A DNA stretch of 64,000 bases from Omphiscola glabra (lineage: Eukaryota > Mollusca > Gastropoda > Lymnaeidae). The position numbers and the translations under genes are program-made. The DNA is taken from NCBI GenBank assembly GCA_964017045.1, contig OZ024811.1, positions 12,553,818 through 12,617,817 on the forward strand, in the 5' to 3' direction. The notes beneath the pieces are model-generated. The model saw only the letters and a program-made list of their open reading frames with translations, made no database searches and was not told the origin of the DNA. Position 1 is the stretch's first letter, and every line of letters starts with the position of its first letter. This document shows, piece after piece, positions 1 through 11,375 of this stretch.

Positions 1-244
1 TGAACAAAATATTGTCCCCTCGCTTAGCTCCTCCCTTTTTGCGTAGCTGACAGCACTGCTGACCCCGCCTACAAAAATCAATAACTTTCCCAGTGGAGTT
101 TCTTACTTGAGCCCCGACCTTGAGAAACCGTTTAAACGCAGCACTCGGCTGGCGGGGTGTTTGACTATATGATGAGAACGGCAACAAAGCGTTAATGTTT
201 GAGCTCCAATCTTGGCATACGCCATCAGACGTGAAGTGAGATGG
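1..244. other. unassigned intergenic sequence at the window edge
   Basis: No gene is seen. A short stretch near 130-155 (GTTTAAACGCAGC followed by CTCGG) resembles a conserved part of the GC-rich dispersed element found at 55802-56568 and 58809-59292, so a decayed fragment of that element may be present. This is weak, because it rests on about 20 bases. Confidence 0.3.
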
Positions 245-498
245 GGGAGGTGTAAGAGGTGGGCCTTAGGTAAGAGGGGGGCCGAGGTAGAGATGGCGTG
301 AGGTAAGAGTGGGCCTGAGGTAATAGGTGGGCCTGAGGTAAGAGGTGGGCCTGAGTTAAGAGGTGAGCCTGAGGTAAGAGGTGGGCCTGAGGTAAGAGGT
401 GGGCCTGAGGTAAGAGATGGCGTGAGGTAAGAGGTGGGCCTGAGGTAAGAGGTGAGCCTGAGGAAACAGGTGGGCCTGAGGTAAGAGGTGGGATGGCG
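245..498. repeat. 18-bp minisatellite
   Basis: About 13 imperfect copies of an 18-bp unit containing GTGGGCCTGAGGTAAGAG. Point changes and one ATGGCGTGAGGTAAGAG variant recur within it. The period is a multiple of three, so long open frames through it are an artefact. Confidence 0.9.
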
Positions 499-574
499 TA
501 TGTAACTGTTTTCTAACTTAATGGCAGGACTCATGACGTCACGATACGTCAGATACAACTTTTTAACAATATAT

Positions 575-882
575 GGTAACATTGCCCACCTGATATGGTA
601 ACATTTCACACCTGATAGGGCAACATTTCCCACCTGATATGGTAACATTTCCCACCTGATAGGGTAACATTTCCCACCTGACATGGTAACATTTCCCACC
701 TGACATGGTAACATTTCCCACCTGATATGGCAACACTGCCTTCCTGACATGGTAACATTTCCCACCTGATATGGCAACACTGCCCACCTGACATGGTAAC
801 ATTGCCCACCTGATATGGTAACATTTCCCACCTGATAGGGCAACATTGCCCACCTGATAGGGTAACATTGCCCACCTGGGAA
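575..882. repeat. 22-bp minisatellite
   Basis: About 14 tandem copies of a 22-bp unit built around ATGGTAACATTTCCCACCTG. The copies differ mainly at ATATGG/ACATGG/ATAGGG and TTTCC/TTGCC/CTGCC. Its unit is unrelated to the 18-bp array just upstream. Confidence 0.9.
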
Positions 883-1654
883 GATCTAGCTGGTTTAATT
901 AAATTTGTTCAGGGTCGTGTTATGGCCGAAAGTTTGTTTGAATGGACCCGAGTACAACCGACATTGATAATGTCTGGTAGCTATAGTTTCTGAGAGGAGG
1001 TGAATCCTGACCATATATATATACACATATATATATGGAAAATAGCTCTCTCTCCCAAACTTAAAAAAAAGATATCGAATGAAAACCCCCCAGAAAACTC
1101 CAATTAATAAAGACACCAAAATATTAAGCTCAACACTGATGCCGGACGTCCACTGCAAACATAGCGTGAGACTTTAAAAAAAAAAAAGGCATTGACTCAC
1201 CAGTTACAGTTAGCTGAGACCAGTAACGTTGAAAGCAGAGCCGTCGCCTGACTTTTGTAGGGGTCTCTCCACCTCCTAATTTCCAGTTTTGTGACCCCTT
1301 TTTGCGACTGAATTCTGATTCCAAATTGATTTTTCCCCCAAATCATAAACTTGGAGTGCTTAAATATCCGCCACCACCACCACCCCTTTTTTTCGCACAC
1401 ACACACACCCCTGCAGGGTTTGAAAAGACCAACGCGACGGCTCTAAAAAACAACACAACATCACACAAACACACGAACAACCCAACAGTCATATCCACTG
1501 AGCAAACTAGTAATCTAGAGCATCAAACAAAAAAATCAACTTCTAGGTCACTAATCATTTATTTATCCATCGTATTTTTTTAACATGAACACGATCTAAA
1601 CATCAAGCTCTCAATCACGTTATGATATAAGCGTTCCCCCACTCCCTATTTTGA
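883..1654. other. intergenic, no gene recognised
   Basis: Contains a short TA/CA microsatellite (about 1014-1036), an A-run near 1175 and a pyrimidine-rich CCACCACCACCACC plus CACACACA stretch near 1370-1412. Open frames here have no recognisable domain. Confidence 0.5.
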
Positions 1655-1931
1655 ATATATAATTAGCTGTTCAGGAAGACATCGTGTCCGCATTCTAGGG
1701 GCCGGCTTTGTTGTCCAGGCTAAGTCACGTGACGCTGACACATTACTACAAGTCGAGAGAAAGTGATTTATTTCAACTGTACATTAAAATACATTTAGAT
1801 CCGTTGTGAATATGGGCGGAGCGGGTACGACTGGCGTGGGGGTTGAGATCTACTAGGTTTTTCTACTGACCCGTGGGGAAAAATTGGTCACTTTGTTGAC
1901 AATCAAGATAAAGAACAATCACCTAAATAAC

Positions 1932-2195
1932 TGATTAAACCTGTCATCTAACATCAAGATTAAACCTGTCATCTAACATCAAGATTAAACCTGTCATCTA
2001 ACATCAAGATTAAACCTGTCATCTAACATCAAGATTAAACCTGTCATCTAACATCAAGATTAAACCTGTCATCTAACATCAAGATTAAACCCAGCATCTA
2101 ATATCAAGATTAAACCGACCATCCAATATCAAGATTTAATCCGCAACCTAATATCAAGATTACATCCACCAACTAATATAATATAAAGATTACAT
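1932..2195. repeat. 25-bp minisatellite with a homogeneity gradient
   Basis: About ten copies of a 25-bp unit (core CCTGTCATCTAACATCAAG). The left six copies are nearly identical and the right ones progressively degenerate. It lies inside the paralogous block and is absent at the matching place in the partner. Confidence 0.9.
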
Positions 2196-2635
2196 ACACC
2201 ATTTAAGAACTTTTTCTTTCTTCTACCCAACCACTATTCAGTGGATACAAAACTTCACCTAAAAGTGTTTGTGTGCGTGGGGGGAAGGGGGGGGGGTTAC
2301 AATAACTATATTGAGGAGATTCCAGTTTCAAAAGAGTCAAGCTTTTTTTAATCTGTCTTTTTTTTCTCTTGTTATTTTCAGAAGTGTCCATTCGGTCAAG
2401 TTTCCCAGGCCACCCCCTTTCCCCGAAACCATACCAACACACACCCACCTCACCACCCCGACCACAACCACAACCACACCGCCACCCTCTTCTGATTCCT
2501 ACGCAACACCGCCACAAATATATATTTAATGACCGAGGTTGAAAGCGACACAGAAACGGGACACACAGAAACGGGACACACAGAAGCTTCTGGCGCGTGA
2601 GTGCGCTACTTCATTTCCCCCGCTAGAAACTCAAA

Positions 2636-2912
2636 TGGTCCAATAGTCCATTGTCAGATTGGTCCAATAGTCCATTGTCAGATTGGTCCAAAGTCCATTG
2701 TCAGATTGGTCCAAAAGTCCATTGTCAGGTTGGTCCAAAAGTCCATTGTCAGATTGGTCCAAAAGTCCATTGTCAGATTTGTCAAAAATTCCATTGTCAG
2801 ATTGGTCCAAAGTCCATTGTCAGATTGGTTCAAAATTCCATTGTCAGATTGGTCCAAAATTCCTTTGTCAGATTTGTCCAAATTTCCATTGTCAGATTGG
2901 TCCAAAAGTCAC
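2636..2912. repeat. 24-bp minisatellite
   Basis: About 11 copies of a 23-24-bp unit starting TCCATTGTCAGATTGGTCCA with a variable AAAG/AATAG/AAAAT end. Open frames on both strands through it come from repetition, not coding. It is absent from the partner block at 48020-49515. Confidence 0.9.
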
Positions 2913-3080
2913 CTTCCACACGACCGATCGACCAGAAACACTCCTGACCCAAATACAAATATATAGAAAAGAAACCGTGTTCTTTCAGTCGGCCTTCAAA
3001 TCTTCGACATTGACAAAAAGATTTTAGCAAATATTTGTACATTCACTTTTAAAGACACTATTTTTATTTCGATCCTTGAA

Positions 3081-4344
3081 CTCAAGAAAAGCATTTAAAA
3101 AATTTTTTTTACCCGATTTTTTTTTTTTTTTGAAGCGACAGCGCTTTGTAGTTTTTGATACACTGTGCCAAGCCAGCGGTTCTTAATATTTGGCCTGTCG
3201 TGAATGTCATGGAGTCACGGTGAGGTATAAGTAAACTTAAGTAGCTCGAGACCTTAGGTAGCGCGAAGATCTTATATTAAAATAAAAAGCACTGGGGGGT
3301 GTGTATCGTAGAATTGGATGCTAGCATCAAATAGAACAAATAGAGTCAAATATTTCACCGGTTTCTTTGAATTCTTTTCAAACATCGTCAAAAATTTCAC
3401 CGTTTTCTTTGAATTCTTTTCAAACATCGTCAAATATTTCACCAACCGTTACCTTGAATTCTTTTCAGATATCTAGAGTAATTCAATTTATTAAATATTA
3501 ATGTAACTTCCTATCTGACAGATCCTATCGTGGATACCTTTCCACTTAAATTGACCAGTAACTCTCTTAATAATGCTGTTGGTTTTTTTCCGCTTGATAA
3601 ATTGTGTTTATATTCTGATTGTTTAAAAATGTTTACCTTTGTGCTTAAAATTGATATTTAAAAGCATTTCCTTTGTTAAAAAAATAAACAACAAATAACC
3701 AACAACAACAAAACAACAACAAAAACAATGAAAATTTCCATCTATCCGGATCAATTGAAAAGTAATTTTGTATCTTATAAAATCTTAAAAGGTCATAGGT
3801 ATGTTTTTGCTATCATTATTATTATTATATTATGATTATTATTGTAATTGTCGCAGTTTTGCTTCCTTAATTTTATTATTGATGTGTTATTATTTGTATG
3901 GATATAATGATTATTATTTTAAACTGTTGCAAGCTGTTATGCTTTAATTTTTAACTGAGCAAAATTATGATCATAGTATGTGCGTCGAAAAAAAAAATCA
4001 TTAACATAACTAAATGAGACAGACTTCAACACTAACCAAACAGACATGCCATGTAGACAGACATTTTTCATTGTCGTCGGCCATTTCATTATACGCAGTC
4101 ATATCTATATAGACTGATTTTTCATTGCAGACATAATTTCTTTAAAGATCAACCTTTTGATTGTAAGATAGCGATGACGAATTCATTACATCACACTTAA
4201 AACATTTGATAAATATCCTTTTTTAAAAGACATTTATATCTATTTTCGTTTTTGTTACACAGACAACTTTGTGTGCGTGGCCTTCCTGGCGAGAACAGAC
4301 CGAGGAAACATATTGATAACCACCTTTGGGTGAATGCCTATTAA
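3081..4344. other. AT-rich intergenic region with a short 42-bp tandem repeat
   Basis: At 3340-3470 about 2.8 copies of a ~42-bp unit (CAAACATCGTC ... TTTGAATTCTTTTC) occur. The rest is AT-rich with ATT/TTA runs (3815-3850) and A/T homopolymers. No gene or transposon is recognised. Confidence 0.5.
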
Positions 4345-4605
4345 CTGACCACAAGCCAAAACATCACAGACAAGTCGAAGCTCACCAATTTGGTAATTGC
4401 CAAAGACTGACCACTCGCGTAACACGTCACCATCAAAATCCGAGCACACCAATCGGTTCGTATATACTGACACACCCCAAAAATTCATCAACAAGTCGGA
4501 GCTGACCAACCGGCCATTCCTACTTACTTGACCACACGCCGAAACCTCACCGCCATGCCAAAGCTGACCAACCGGCCATTCGTATTTATTTCCACAATTT
4601 TTCAG
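4345..4605 (+). repeat. degenerate ~61-bp tandem repeat running into the start of the first LicD-like gene
   Basis: Four diverged units of 60-62 bp each begin with TGACCAC- or TGACACAC-like sequence and continue into an AGC-TNACCAA core. They start near 4346, 4408, 4468 and 4529. CTGACCAACCGGCCATTC is identical in units three and four. The fourth unit contains the ATG at 4555 and the first codons of the gene. Confidence 0.7.
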
Positions 4606-5547
4606 AAAGTTTTGCACGAAAGAGCCAAATTTCTGACTGTGACCATCGCCTTCTCGTTACTCGTGTACATGATAATCTTTGTCATTCCAGTACGCAACGT
4701 TGTGTTTTACCCTGTCATTAAGAAAGCATGGCGTAATGTCAAGACCTCGGATATTTTAAAAATCCATTACGGTGCGCTAAAAATTCCGGACGGGATCTTT
4801 TCCATTGTTTCGTGTCCGGTCTTGCAGAAAACTCCTGTAAGTATAAGTGACGTCGACACGACGGCCATTTTGACTTACGATCATTTACGAGACCCGGAAG
4901 TAATGAGGAGAGTCTTAGAAAAAGGTCACGGACAGTTCTTGCCGGCCCTGAACCTCAGCCAGAAGGTTGAGAATTTCTATTTATACAAAGTAGCAGCAGC
5001 GGCCCTGGACGCTGTCGGTGTGAAGCATTTCATGGTGGCCGGGTCCTTGCTGGGCCTGAGCAGACACGGGGGGCTCATCCCTTGGGACGATGACCTGGAC
5101 ATCGTCGTGAGCTTCGAGTCGTGGGAGCTGGTCAAGCAGGCGCTGTCCTGCATTCGCGGGTTTCGCTTGTTCAAAGGGAACGCGATTCACTGGAGTTTGA
5201 AATACGAGGACCGGGAATACCCCTTTGTGGATATCTTCTTTTACGACATGGACGACGCCTACGTGTGGGCGGTGACTTGGTACTCCCGCGGTACGGTCTT
5301 TTATCCCGTAGGTGACGTTTTCCCTTTGGTCGAGTCTACTTTTGAGGGTGTGAAGGTTCCAGTTCCTAGACACAGTATCAAAATAGCGAAGGAGATTTTT
5401 AGTTATAATACCTGCATAGTGTACAGGGGACACACACAACGATTTAAGAGATTGATAGAGACTTACCCGAAAGGCTATCTAGTGAGTGAGGTATCCTGTA
5501 CAGAACTATCATACATGTATTCCATGTTTAACTTAGATGATTCTTAA
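4555..5547 (+). CDS. LicD/fukutin-like type II membrane transferase, gene 1 of the cluster
   Basis: Encodes 330 residues from the ATG at 4555; the frame is open upstream but starts with TTG, so I chose the ATG. One hydrophobic anchor (about residues 26-45, ending FVIPVRNVV) follows a short tail, predicting a type II protein of the secretory pathway. The lumenal part has GSLLGLSRHGG (163-173), PWDDDLDI (176-183) and VDIFF (225-229), the LicD-family (Pfam LicD) nucleotidyltransferase-fold signature. Known relatives are bacterial LicD, a phosphocholine transferase, and animal fukutin/FKRP, which add ribitol phosphate from CDP-ribitol to dystroglycan glycans. A similar CDP-dependent transfer is inferred; donor and acceptor are unknown. 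One lumenal sequon (NLS) and conserved cysteines are seen. It is the only plus-strand member and the most divergent: FPLVES replaces FPLGES and PRHSIK replaces PNDSLS. No intron interrupts it. Confidence 0.9.
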   Translation: MPKLTNRPFVFISTIFQKVLHERAKFLTVTIAFSLLVYMIIFVIPVRNVVFYPVIKKAWRNVKTSDILKIHYGALKIPDGIFSIVSCPVLQKTPVSISDVDTTAILTYDHLRDPEVMRRVLEKGHGQFLPALNLSQKVENFYLYKVAAAALDAVGVKHFMVAGSLLGLSRHGGLIPWDDDLDIVVSFESWELVKQALSCIRGFRLFKGNAIHWSLKYEDREYPFVDIFFYDMDDAYVWAVTWYSRGTVFYPVGDVFPLVESTFEGVKVPVPRHSIKIAKEIFSYNTCIVYRGHTQRFKRLIETYPKGYLVSEVSCTELSYMYSMFNLDDS

Positions 5548-5552
5548 ATAAA
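5547..5552 (+). promoter_or_regulatory. AATAAA overlapping the stop codon
   Basis: The last base of the TAA stop (5545-5547) starts an AATAAA hexamer. If used as a poly(A) signal it would give an extremely short 3' UTR. The hexamer is seen; its use is unknown. Confidence 0.35.
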
Positions 5553-6015
5553 AGAATGCCCGAGGCTTGTGTTGTAATCAGTCTCATTTAACAATGTTTA
5601 GAACTACTTTAAAAAAAATTGCATACGGACTTACGGAATGTTAAATTAAAGAAAAATATTATTTCAGCGTCTTTAAAAAAAACTTGTGTGATTATCGATC
5701 GAAGTTTACAACTGAATTGTTGGATGATATTTAAGTCATTGAAAAATCCAATGGCTGTTTTGAAAATTGCTTGCACGATTGAATACAATTTGCTCTGAAA
5801 TGAATAAGATGTCTCTCCATTCCGTCTCTATCATTCTACTCGATGTTTTAAATATCCATGAGTATTTTTTTTCTTCTTAAAATGTATTTTCAATTTACTA
5901 ATTTATTTTCGATATCAAATGAAATTTATCTACAGCAGCTGATGAAAGCGTGACCTCTCTGTTAGTCGGTGGCGTTGCCGAATCCAAGCTTGTGTCAAAA
6001 GGGATTTATCGTTTA
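5553..6015. other. 3' flank of gene 1, nothing recognised
   Basis: AT-rich sequence without repeats or coding potential that I can support. Confidence 0.5.
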
Positions 6016-6160
6016 CAGTGGCGTAGCGAGGGGGGCAAGGGGGGAATCATGACCCGGGCGCAACTCACAAAGGGGCGCCAAATGGTATATTTTACATATA
6101 ATATTGTATGGTTTTCGAGGTATTGTGCCCGGGGCGCGGGTTAAGCTCGCTACGCCACTG
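6016..6160. mobile_element. 145-bp hAT-like MITE with perfect TSD
   Basis: 15-bp perfect terminal inverted repeats (TIRs) CAGTGGCGTAGCGAG / CTCGCTACGCCACTG enclose a GC-rich to AT-rich centre. Identical 8-bp flanks ATCGTTTA at 6008-6015 and 6161-6168 are the target-site duplication. Its length and 8-bp TSD fit a non-autonomous hAT-type element; it encodes nothing. Confidence 0.9.
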
Positions 6161-6477
6161 ATCGTTTAAAATAACACTGAAGAAAACCATCATCAATTAA
6201 ACAACACTTAAAATAACAAAGTGTTTCGTATAAATCCTGTGTATGCATTATAAGCGTTGTTACTTTATATTAATATTCTAATGTCCAATCTGCTTTTACA
6301 CCGCACTATTATTTCACCAACTGTTTCAGAGAAACAAAATAAAATATTACGCACCAAAGACGCACTTGGCGATATTTTTTGTTTAAGTGTCTCATTTAGC
6401 GCAGTTATTGGAGAATTTTATATCGTGAAATTAGTGGCATCATATTTCATTCATCCCCCCCCCCTGAAAAAAAAAAG

Positions 6478-6640
6478 GAAATACTGATTTGTGGGGGGGG
6501 GGGGGTTGGGGGTGGGGCTGAAAATTTGAAAGGGTGCTTTGTCATCGGCGTCGAGTCTTTGTGCCAAATTGTAGCTCGATAGGTTGACGGGAAGTGGGTC
6601 AATTAGCCGTCCGAAGAGTTTGACCTAGTACACAAAAGCG
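6478..6640 (-). repeat. dispersed ~130-bp repeat, copy 1 (minus)
   Basis: Read on the minus strand it carries ACTTCCCGTCAACC, then ATCGAGCT and TTGGCACA, then TTTTCAGCCCC and a C-run. The same order is found at 18805-18925 and 62105-62245 (both plus). The family is unclassified. Confidence 0.65.
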
Positions 6641-8624
6641 ATTTTACCATAAAGGATTTAATTACATATATTTAAAAAAAAACAACTAAATTTACCGATA
6701 TCAAGAAAGTTCGAGTAACTACTTAAGTAATACCGTACACAATTTAGAGGGCCATCAAGTAGTGTCCAGAAAACCGTTAGTAATGAGTGAGTCATTGGAT
6801 TCCATCAGACCCCCTTAAGATTCCGAGACCTTTACCATTGAATTACAAAATTTGAATTGTAAAAAAATACAAATGTAAAAAGTATTTCACGTCAACAATG
6901 TATGTGACCCACGGGCACACGGGCACTTGGGCACTGCGGCGCACCGTTTGGTAAAAAAAAAATGGGATTTGCATTACATACGAATCTGTGATAAAATAAT
7001 AGCAATCAAGTTTATAGGACAATCATGACCTTGCAGCAGGGGAGTCTGCACTGGAAAGGGGGGGGGGGGGAGAGGGGGGAGAAGAAAGCATTTTCTTCCA
7101 ATCTGAGTGAAGGGGAGGGGTAAATACACCCCCACTGGGATTTTAATTTCTCCAGATAACTTTAAAGAATAGGGTAAAGCAAAAAAAAAAGTATTAAAAA
7201 AAATTTGCATTGCTGAAGGATTTGACAAAATTTTTCGCGCCACCGAAATCCGATATTACAGAATTACAGCTGAAAATAAATTATAGACTTATTAAATAAC
7301 CTTTTTTTTTGGAACAATCTCTGAATTTGATAATTTGAATCGGCTGAAAAATGTAAAGAATTATTTTCCTATTCAAGAAATTATAATCGCTTGTCATCTT
7401 TATTGAATAGTCAACAATATTTTACAATTTTTAACTGCAACTTTAAAAAAAATAAAAAAATATTGTTAATAGTGAAGCCAGGAATTAAATGCCATACAAA
7501 ATTGGACAAGGTCCATGTGAATTGATTAATTATCGTTGCGCACCGGATATTGTGTTTTATTGCGCGCGGTGTGTTTTAAGAAACTTAGTAGTTAATGAAC
7601 GCTTTCCGGCCATTTAGTTGGTGACATATGTTTATGGTAATTATGACGTACTGTTTGGACTATCTTTGGCGCATGTGCGTGCTAGTCAGCAGTCGTCGAA
7701 AGAACCTTGTGGTGTATAGTAGTTGTGCACTGTTTCTTCTTCTTGTGGCAAGCGACGCTGTGCATGTGTTTGATTAAATGTACAGCCTGTTAGATATGTA
7801 TTATAGATTAAAGTTACATTACCAATGGAAGATGACTTGTGTTCAATTCGGTTTCATTACCAACGTATGAAAGGTGTAAAACAAATATTATGAATGAATC
7901 CAATCAAATATGTATCGTGACAGAACAGGGAAAATGGAATTTGGCTTCCACCAATCCGGGGGTTGGGGGGGGGGGGGGGGTGGAGGATGCGGGATTAGAC
8001 CACGTGCCTACAAGGAAAGGCAAGTGCGAAAAGGTTTAAATTTATACAGACACTCTTGATAAGGAACAAGACCGATCACTTGTTGCCAGTGGCAATACTT
8101 AGCGTCGCACGTTCAAATGGTTTGGTTTGAGATTAGGAAGATACAAGAGTTTATTCAGAGGTAAATGAATCAAGGCCACAGTCTGACACGGCCCCTAAAA
8201 TATATTTCTTTTCTACCTGAACAAGAAGAAACCTCGACTATCGTCAGGTAATGACAAAATAAGCAAAATCAAATTGAAAAAATATTAAATACAAAAGTAA
8301 CAAAAACAATCATAATATAACAAAATTAATACGAATACTACTACTAATAATAATTGAGTAATAATAGCTACAAAGATAACTCAAGAGTTATATGAAAAAT
8401 AACAACAACAAAATTTAGAATCAGTAACATAAAATTCCAAGAATAAATAACTTTTACAATCTCATCCAATGTCATTATTTAATTAAATGTTTTAAAATTT
8501 CTCTTAATTATGTTAACCCTTTTCTTCCCACTCTTCACAAGATCCAGCTGTTCGGGAAAAAAAAAATTAAACATATTGAACTTATTACGCGCAGTCCATT
8601 GGTATGATCCAATAACCTGTACAC
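6641..8624. other. intergenic, no gene recognised
   Basis: Contains G-runs (7060-7080 and about 7965-7980), A/T homopolymers and AT-rich stretches (8260-8500). No supported coding region. Confidence 0.5.
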
Positions 8625-9062
8625 CACGAATATGCACAATCATGCACCAATTTAAATGTAAATCTAGAATATCCACAATCATGCACCCATTTACATGTGC
8701 ACCAAGAATATATACAATCATGCATCAATTTACATGTGCACCAAGACTATCCACAATCATGCACCAATTTACATGTGCACCAAGACTATCCACAATCATG
8801 CACCCATTTACATGTGCACCAAGACTATCCACAATCATGCACCAATTTACATGTGCACCAAGACTATCCACAATCATGCACCAATTTACATGTGCACCAA
8901 GACTATCCACAATCATGCACCAATTTGCATGTGCACCAAGACTATCCACAATCATGCACGAATTTGCATGTGCACCAAGACTATCCACAATCATGCACCA
9001 ATTTGCATGTGCACCAAGACTATCCACAATCATGCACCAATTTGCATGTGCTCGAAGAATAT
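8625..9062. repeat. 39-bp minisatellite
   Basis: About 11 copies of a 39-bp unit including CATGTGCACCAAGACTATCC and an ATCATGCACCAATTTACA-like half. Central copies are almost identical; the edges are degenerate. As 39 is divisible by three, several frames stay open on both strands, which I attribute to the repeat. Confidence 0.92.
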
Positions 9063-9569
9063 CCCTCATCAAGAACCAGTTTACGTGAAAAACCTAGAAC
9101 ATCCCTAACAGAGCACCGATTTACTTAGACACTGTCAAATTTTGAGTCTTGGGATTACTACCATTGTTACTACGTACACATTTTTTGGATTATGTAATAC
9201 AGTTGCACAATTAAGCTCTGGCACTCCGTACCGAGATGACGGCCATGCGCCACAATTCACAAAAGTCCCGAGTCAAGTAACAGACTCCTTTATTATCCGA
9301 CAAGTCACCTACCAAAAAATCAGTACTATCCAAAGCCACTAAATATCATTTTCGGAGCACTGCAATCGCATAATAAAATCTTTCTTAACAGGAGGCACTA
9401 AGAATCCTTTCGATGTAATCCATTATCCCCCACAACTCCTTGTACACGTCACCCGCCTCTCTCCTGGCACACTCTACATACACACCCTCCCGCCCATCAT
9501 CAATGACAACCCTACGCCTTGATCACTCATACTCGCCCCTCCTTCAGGTCAAATCAACTTACTCTAACC

Positions 9570-9795
9570 CAGGGTTCACAACACTTTTTTTTCCACGGCG
9601 GGATTGATAACGGTAAAAAATGACAAGCGCGGGCCGAATATTCATTCCGTATAATATGTGCAAACTAGAACGAAAGCTCTGGGTAGAAAAAAAAGACGAC
9701 AAAACTAAGTTTAGTATTCCATGTTAATCGTGGGTGAATGGCGTGCAATGCAACAAAGCAAAGACAACCAACGGGCCGTAGTTTGGTGACCCCTG
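9570..9795. mobile_element. 226-bp hAT-like MITE
   Basis: Ends CAGGGTTCACAAC and (minus) CAGGGGTCACCAAAC form imperfect TIRs. Flanks CTCTAACC (9562-9569) and CTCTAACT (9796-9803) match at 7 of 8 positions, as expected of an aged hAT TSD. No coding sequence. Confidence 0.82.
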
Positions 9796-9959
9796 CTCTA
9801 ACTCCACACACGACAACAAGTGATTCTCACATCCTTGACAGACACCAAGAGGATGCCAAGTCATGCACTAAGTTACCAACACCGAAGCAATGGCAGTATG
9901 CTTGAATGAATTTATGTTACAGCTGCTGATGTTGCTGAAATATTGAGGATAAAACGAGG

Positions 9960-10640
9960 GATGACCTAACCGTGTGGAGGACCTGGTTGAGTGGCGAATC
10001 CTGGCTGTGTGGAGGGCATGGTTGAGGAGAAAGCCTGGCTATGTGGAGGACCAGGTTGAGGGGAGGACACGGCGTGTGCGGGGATCCTAGTTGAGAATAG
10101 GACCTGGCAGATTGGAGGACATGGTTGAGTGGAGTACCTGACTGTGTGGAGGACCTGGTTGAGTGGAGGAATTGGCTGTGTGGCTGTGTGAAGGACATGG
10201 TTGAGTGGAGGACCTGGCTGTTTAGAGGACCTGGTTGAGAATAGGACCTGGCTGTGTGGAGGACCTGGCTGTGTGGAGGACCTGGTTGAGTGGAGGAACT
10301 GGCTGTGTGGAGGACCTGGTTGAGTGGAGGAACTGGCTGTGTGGAGGACCTGGTTAAGAAGAGGAACTGGCTGTGCGGAGGAAATGGTTGAGTGGAGGAC
10401 CTGGTTGTTTGGAGGACCTGGTTGAATGGAGGACCTGGCTATGTAGAGGACCTGGTTGAGAAGAGGACCTGGCTGTGTGGAGGACCTGATTGAGTGGAGG
10501 ACCTTACTGTGTGGAAGGCCTGGCTGTGTGTAGGGCCTGGCCTCGTGGAGGAGACCAGGCTGAGGAAAATGTGGCTGTGTGTAGAGCCTGACTGTCTGGA
10601 AGATCTGAGCATGTAGAGGACCGTGCTCCATGGAGGCACT
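9960..10640. repeat. 17-bp minisatellite (34-bp dimers) 3' of gene 2
   Basis: About 40 units of 17 bp, alternating GAGGACCTGGCTGTGTG and GAGGACCTGGTTGAGTG types. It lies about 0.7 kb beyond the stop codon of gene 2. The unit resembles that of the array beside gene 4 (39480-39965). Confidence 0.9.
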
Positions 10641-11007
10641 ACAAGTCACTAGTTTAATTATGTTTAATTTATTTAGGAAAAAGTTTTTGAAACACACAGG
10701 ACACGCGGCACACAATAAAAAAAGAAGTTTCTGCTTTATTTCTCATCCTCCTTAATTAAATCTACACAAGTCAAGAATAGTTCCATTTTGTGTGTGTGCG
10801 CAATGGTGTAGCTGTGTGTGACCCGGCTGTATAGGCTGGTCGGACGTACAGATAAGAAAATAAAGTACCGTGTTTCAAGCATTAAACACACACACACACA
10901 CCTTTGACAATCTATTTCAAGGGAGAAGCGACACGGTAAAAATAACAAAGGAAAATGAGAGGACACAGTGCAATTATAGAAACTGGGAGCACCTCTGTTG
11001 GCTAGGA

Positions 11008-11172
11008 CTGTTTGAACAGCCAGGACAGTTTGAACAGCCAGGTCTGTTTGAACAGCCAGGACTGTTTGAACAGCCAGGACTGTTTGAACAGCCAGGACTG
11101 TTTGAACAGCCAGGACTATTTGAACAGCCAGGACTGTTTGAACAGCTAGGACTGTTTGAACAGCTAGGACTG
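11008..11172. repeat. 18-bp minisatellite of dyad-symmetric units in the 3' flank of gene 2
   Basis: Nine copies of AGGACTGTTTGAACAGCC-type units. Each holds the near-palindrome CTGTTTGAACAG (arms CTGTT/AACAG). The array ends about 200 bp past the stop codon of gene 2. A minus-strand AATAAA occurs only beyond it (about 10733-10738), so the array could lie in that gene's 3' UTR. Confidence 0.9.
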
Positions 11173-11375
11173 TTTGACATAGTATGAAACCCGTAACATT
11201 TAAAAACCTAGAAAAAGTCACATTTACCGATGCAGACAAATAAAATTTAGAACGGGATCTGAAGTGATGAATCTATTTTTAGAATTCTCAAAATCACAAT
11301 GATAACATGATATATTTCTCAATGAAACGACAGTATATATATAAAACCTAACAAACATAAAACAATCTTTTAACG

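Larger units (their letters stand above)
1655..3080. repeat. old paralogous block, copy 1 (partner at 48020-49515)
   Basis: Colinear, diverged similarity to 48020-49515 is seen at several points in the same order: TAAGTCACGTGACGC (about 1725), TCTACCCAAC (about 2222), GAGGAGATT (about 2313), TTTCAGAAGT (about 2378), CATATTTAATGAC-like sequence (about 2520), AAGCTT (about 2583), and CAAATATTT plus ATCCTTGAACT (about 3030-3075). Either an old segmental duplication or two copies of a long unclassified element would explain it. The minisatellites inside it are not shared by the partner. Confidence 0.65.

Noticed and set aside
4977..5439. Minus-strand frames opposite gene 1, and similar plus-strand frames opposite genes 2-5
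   Set aside because: Shadows of the conserved LicD-like coding sequence, without features of their own.
8510..9128. Several overlapping open frames on both strands
   Set aside because: They all cover the 39-bp minisatellite, whose period is divisible by three; being open in many frames argues against coding.
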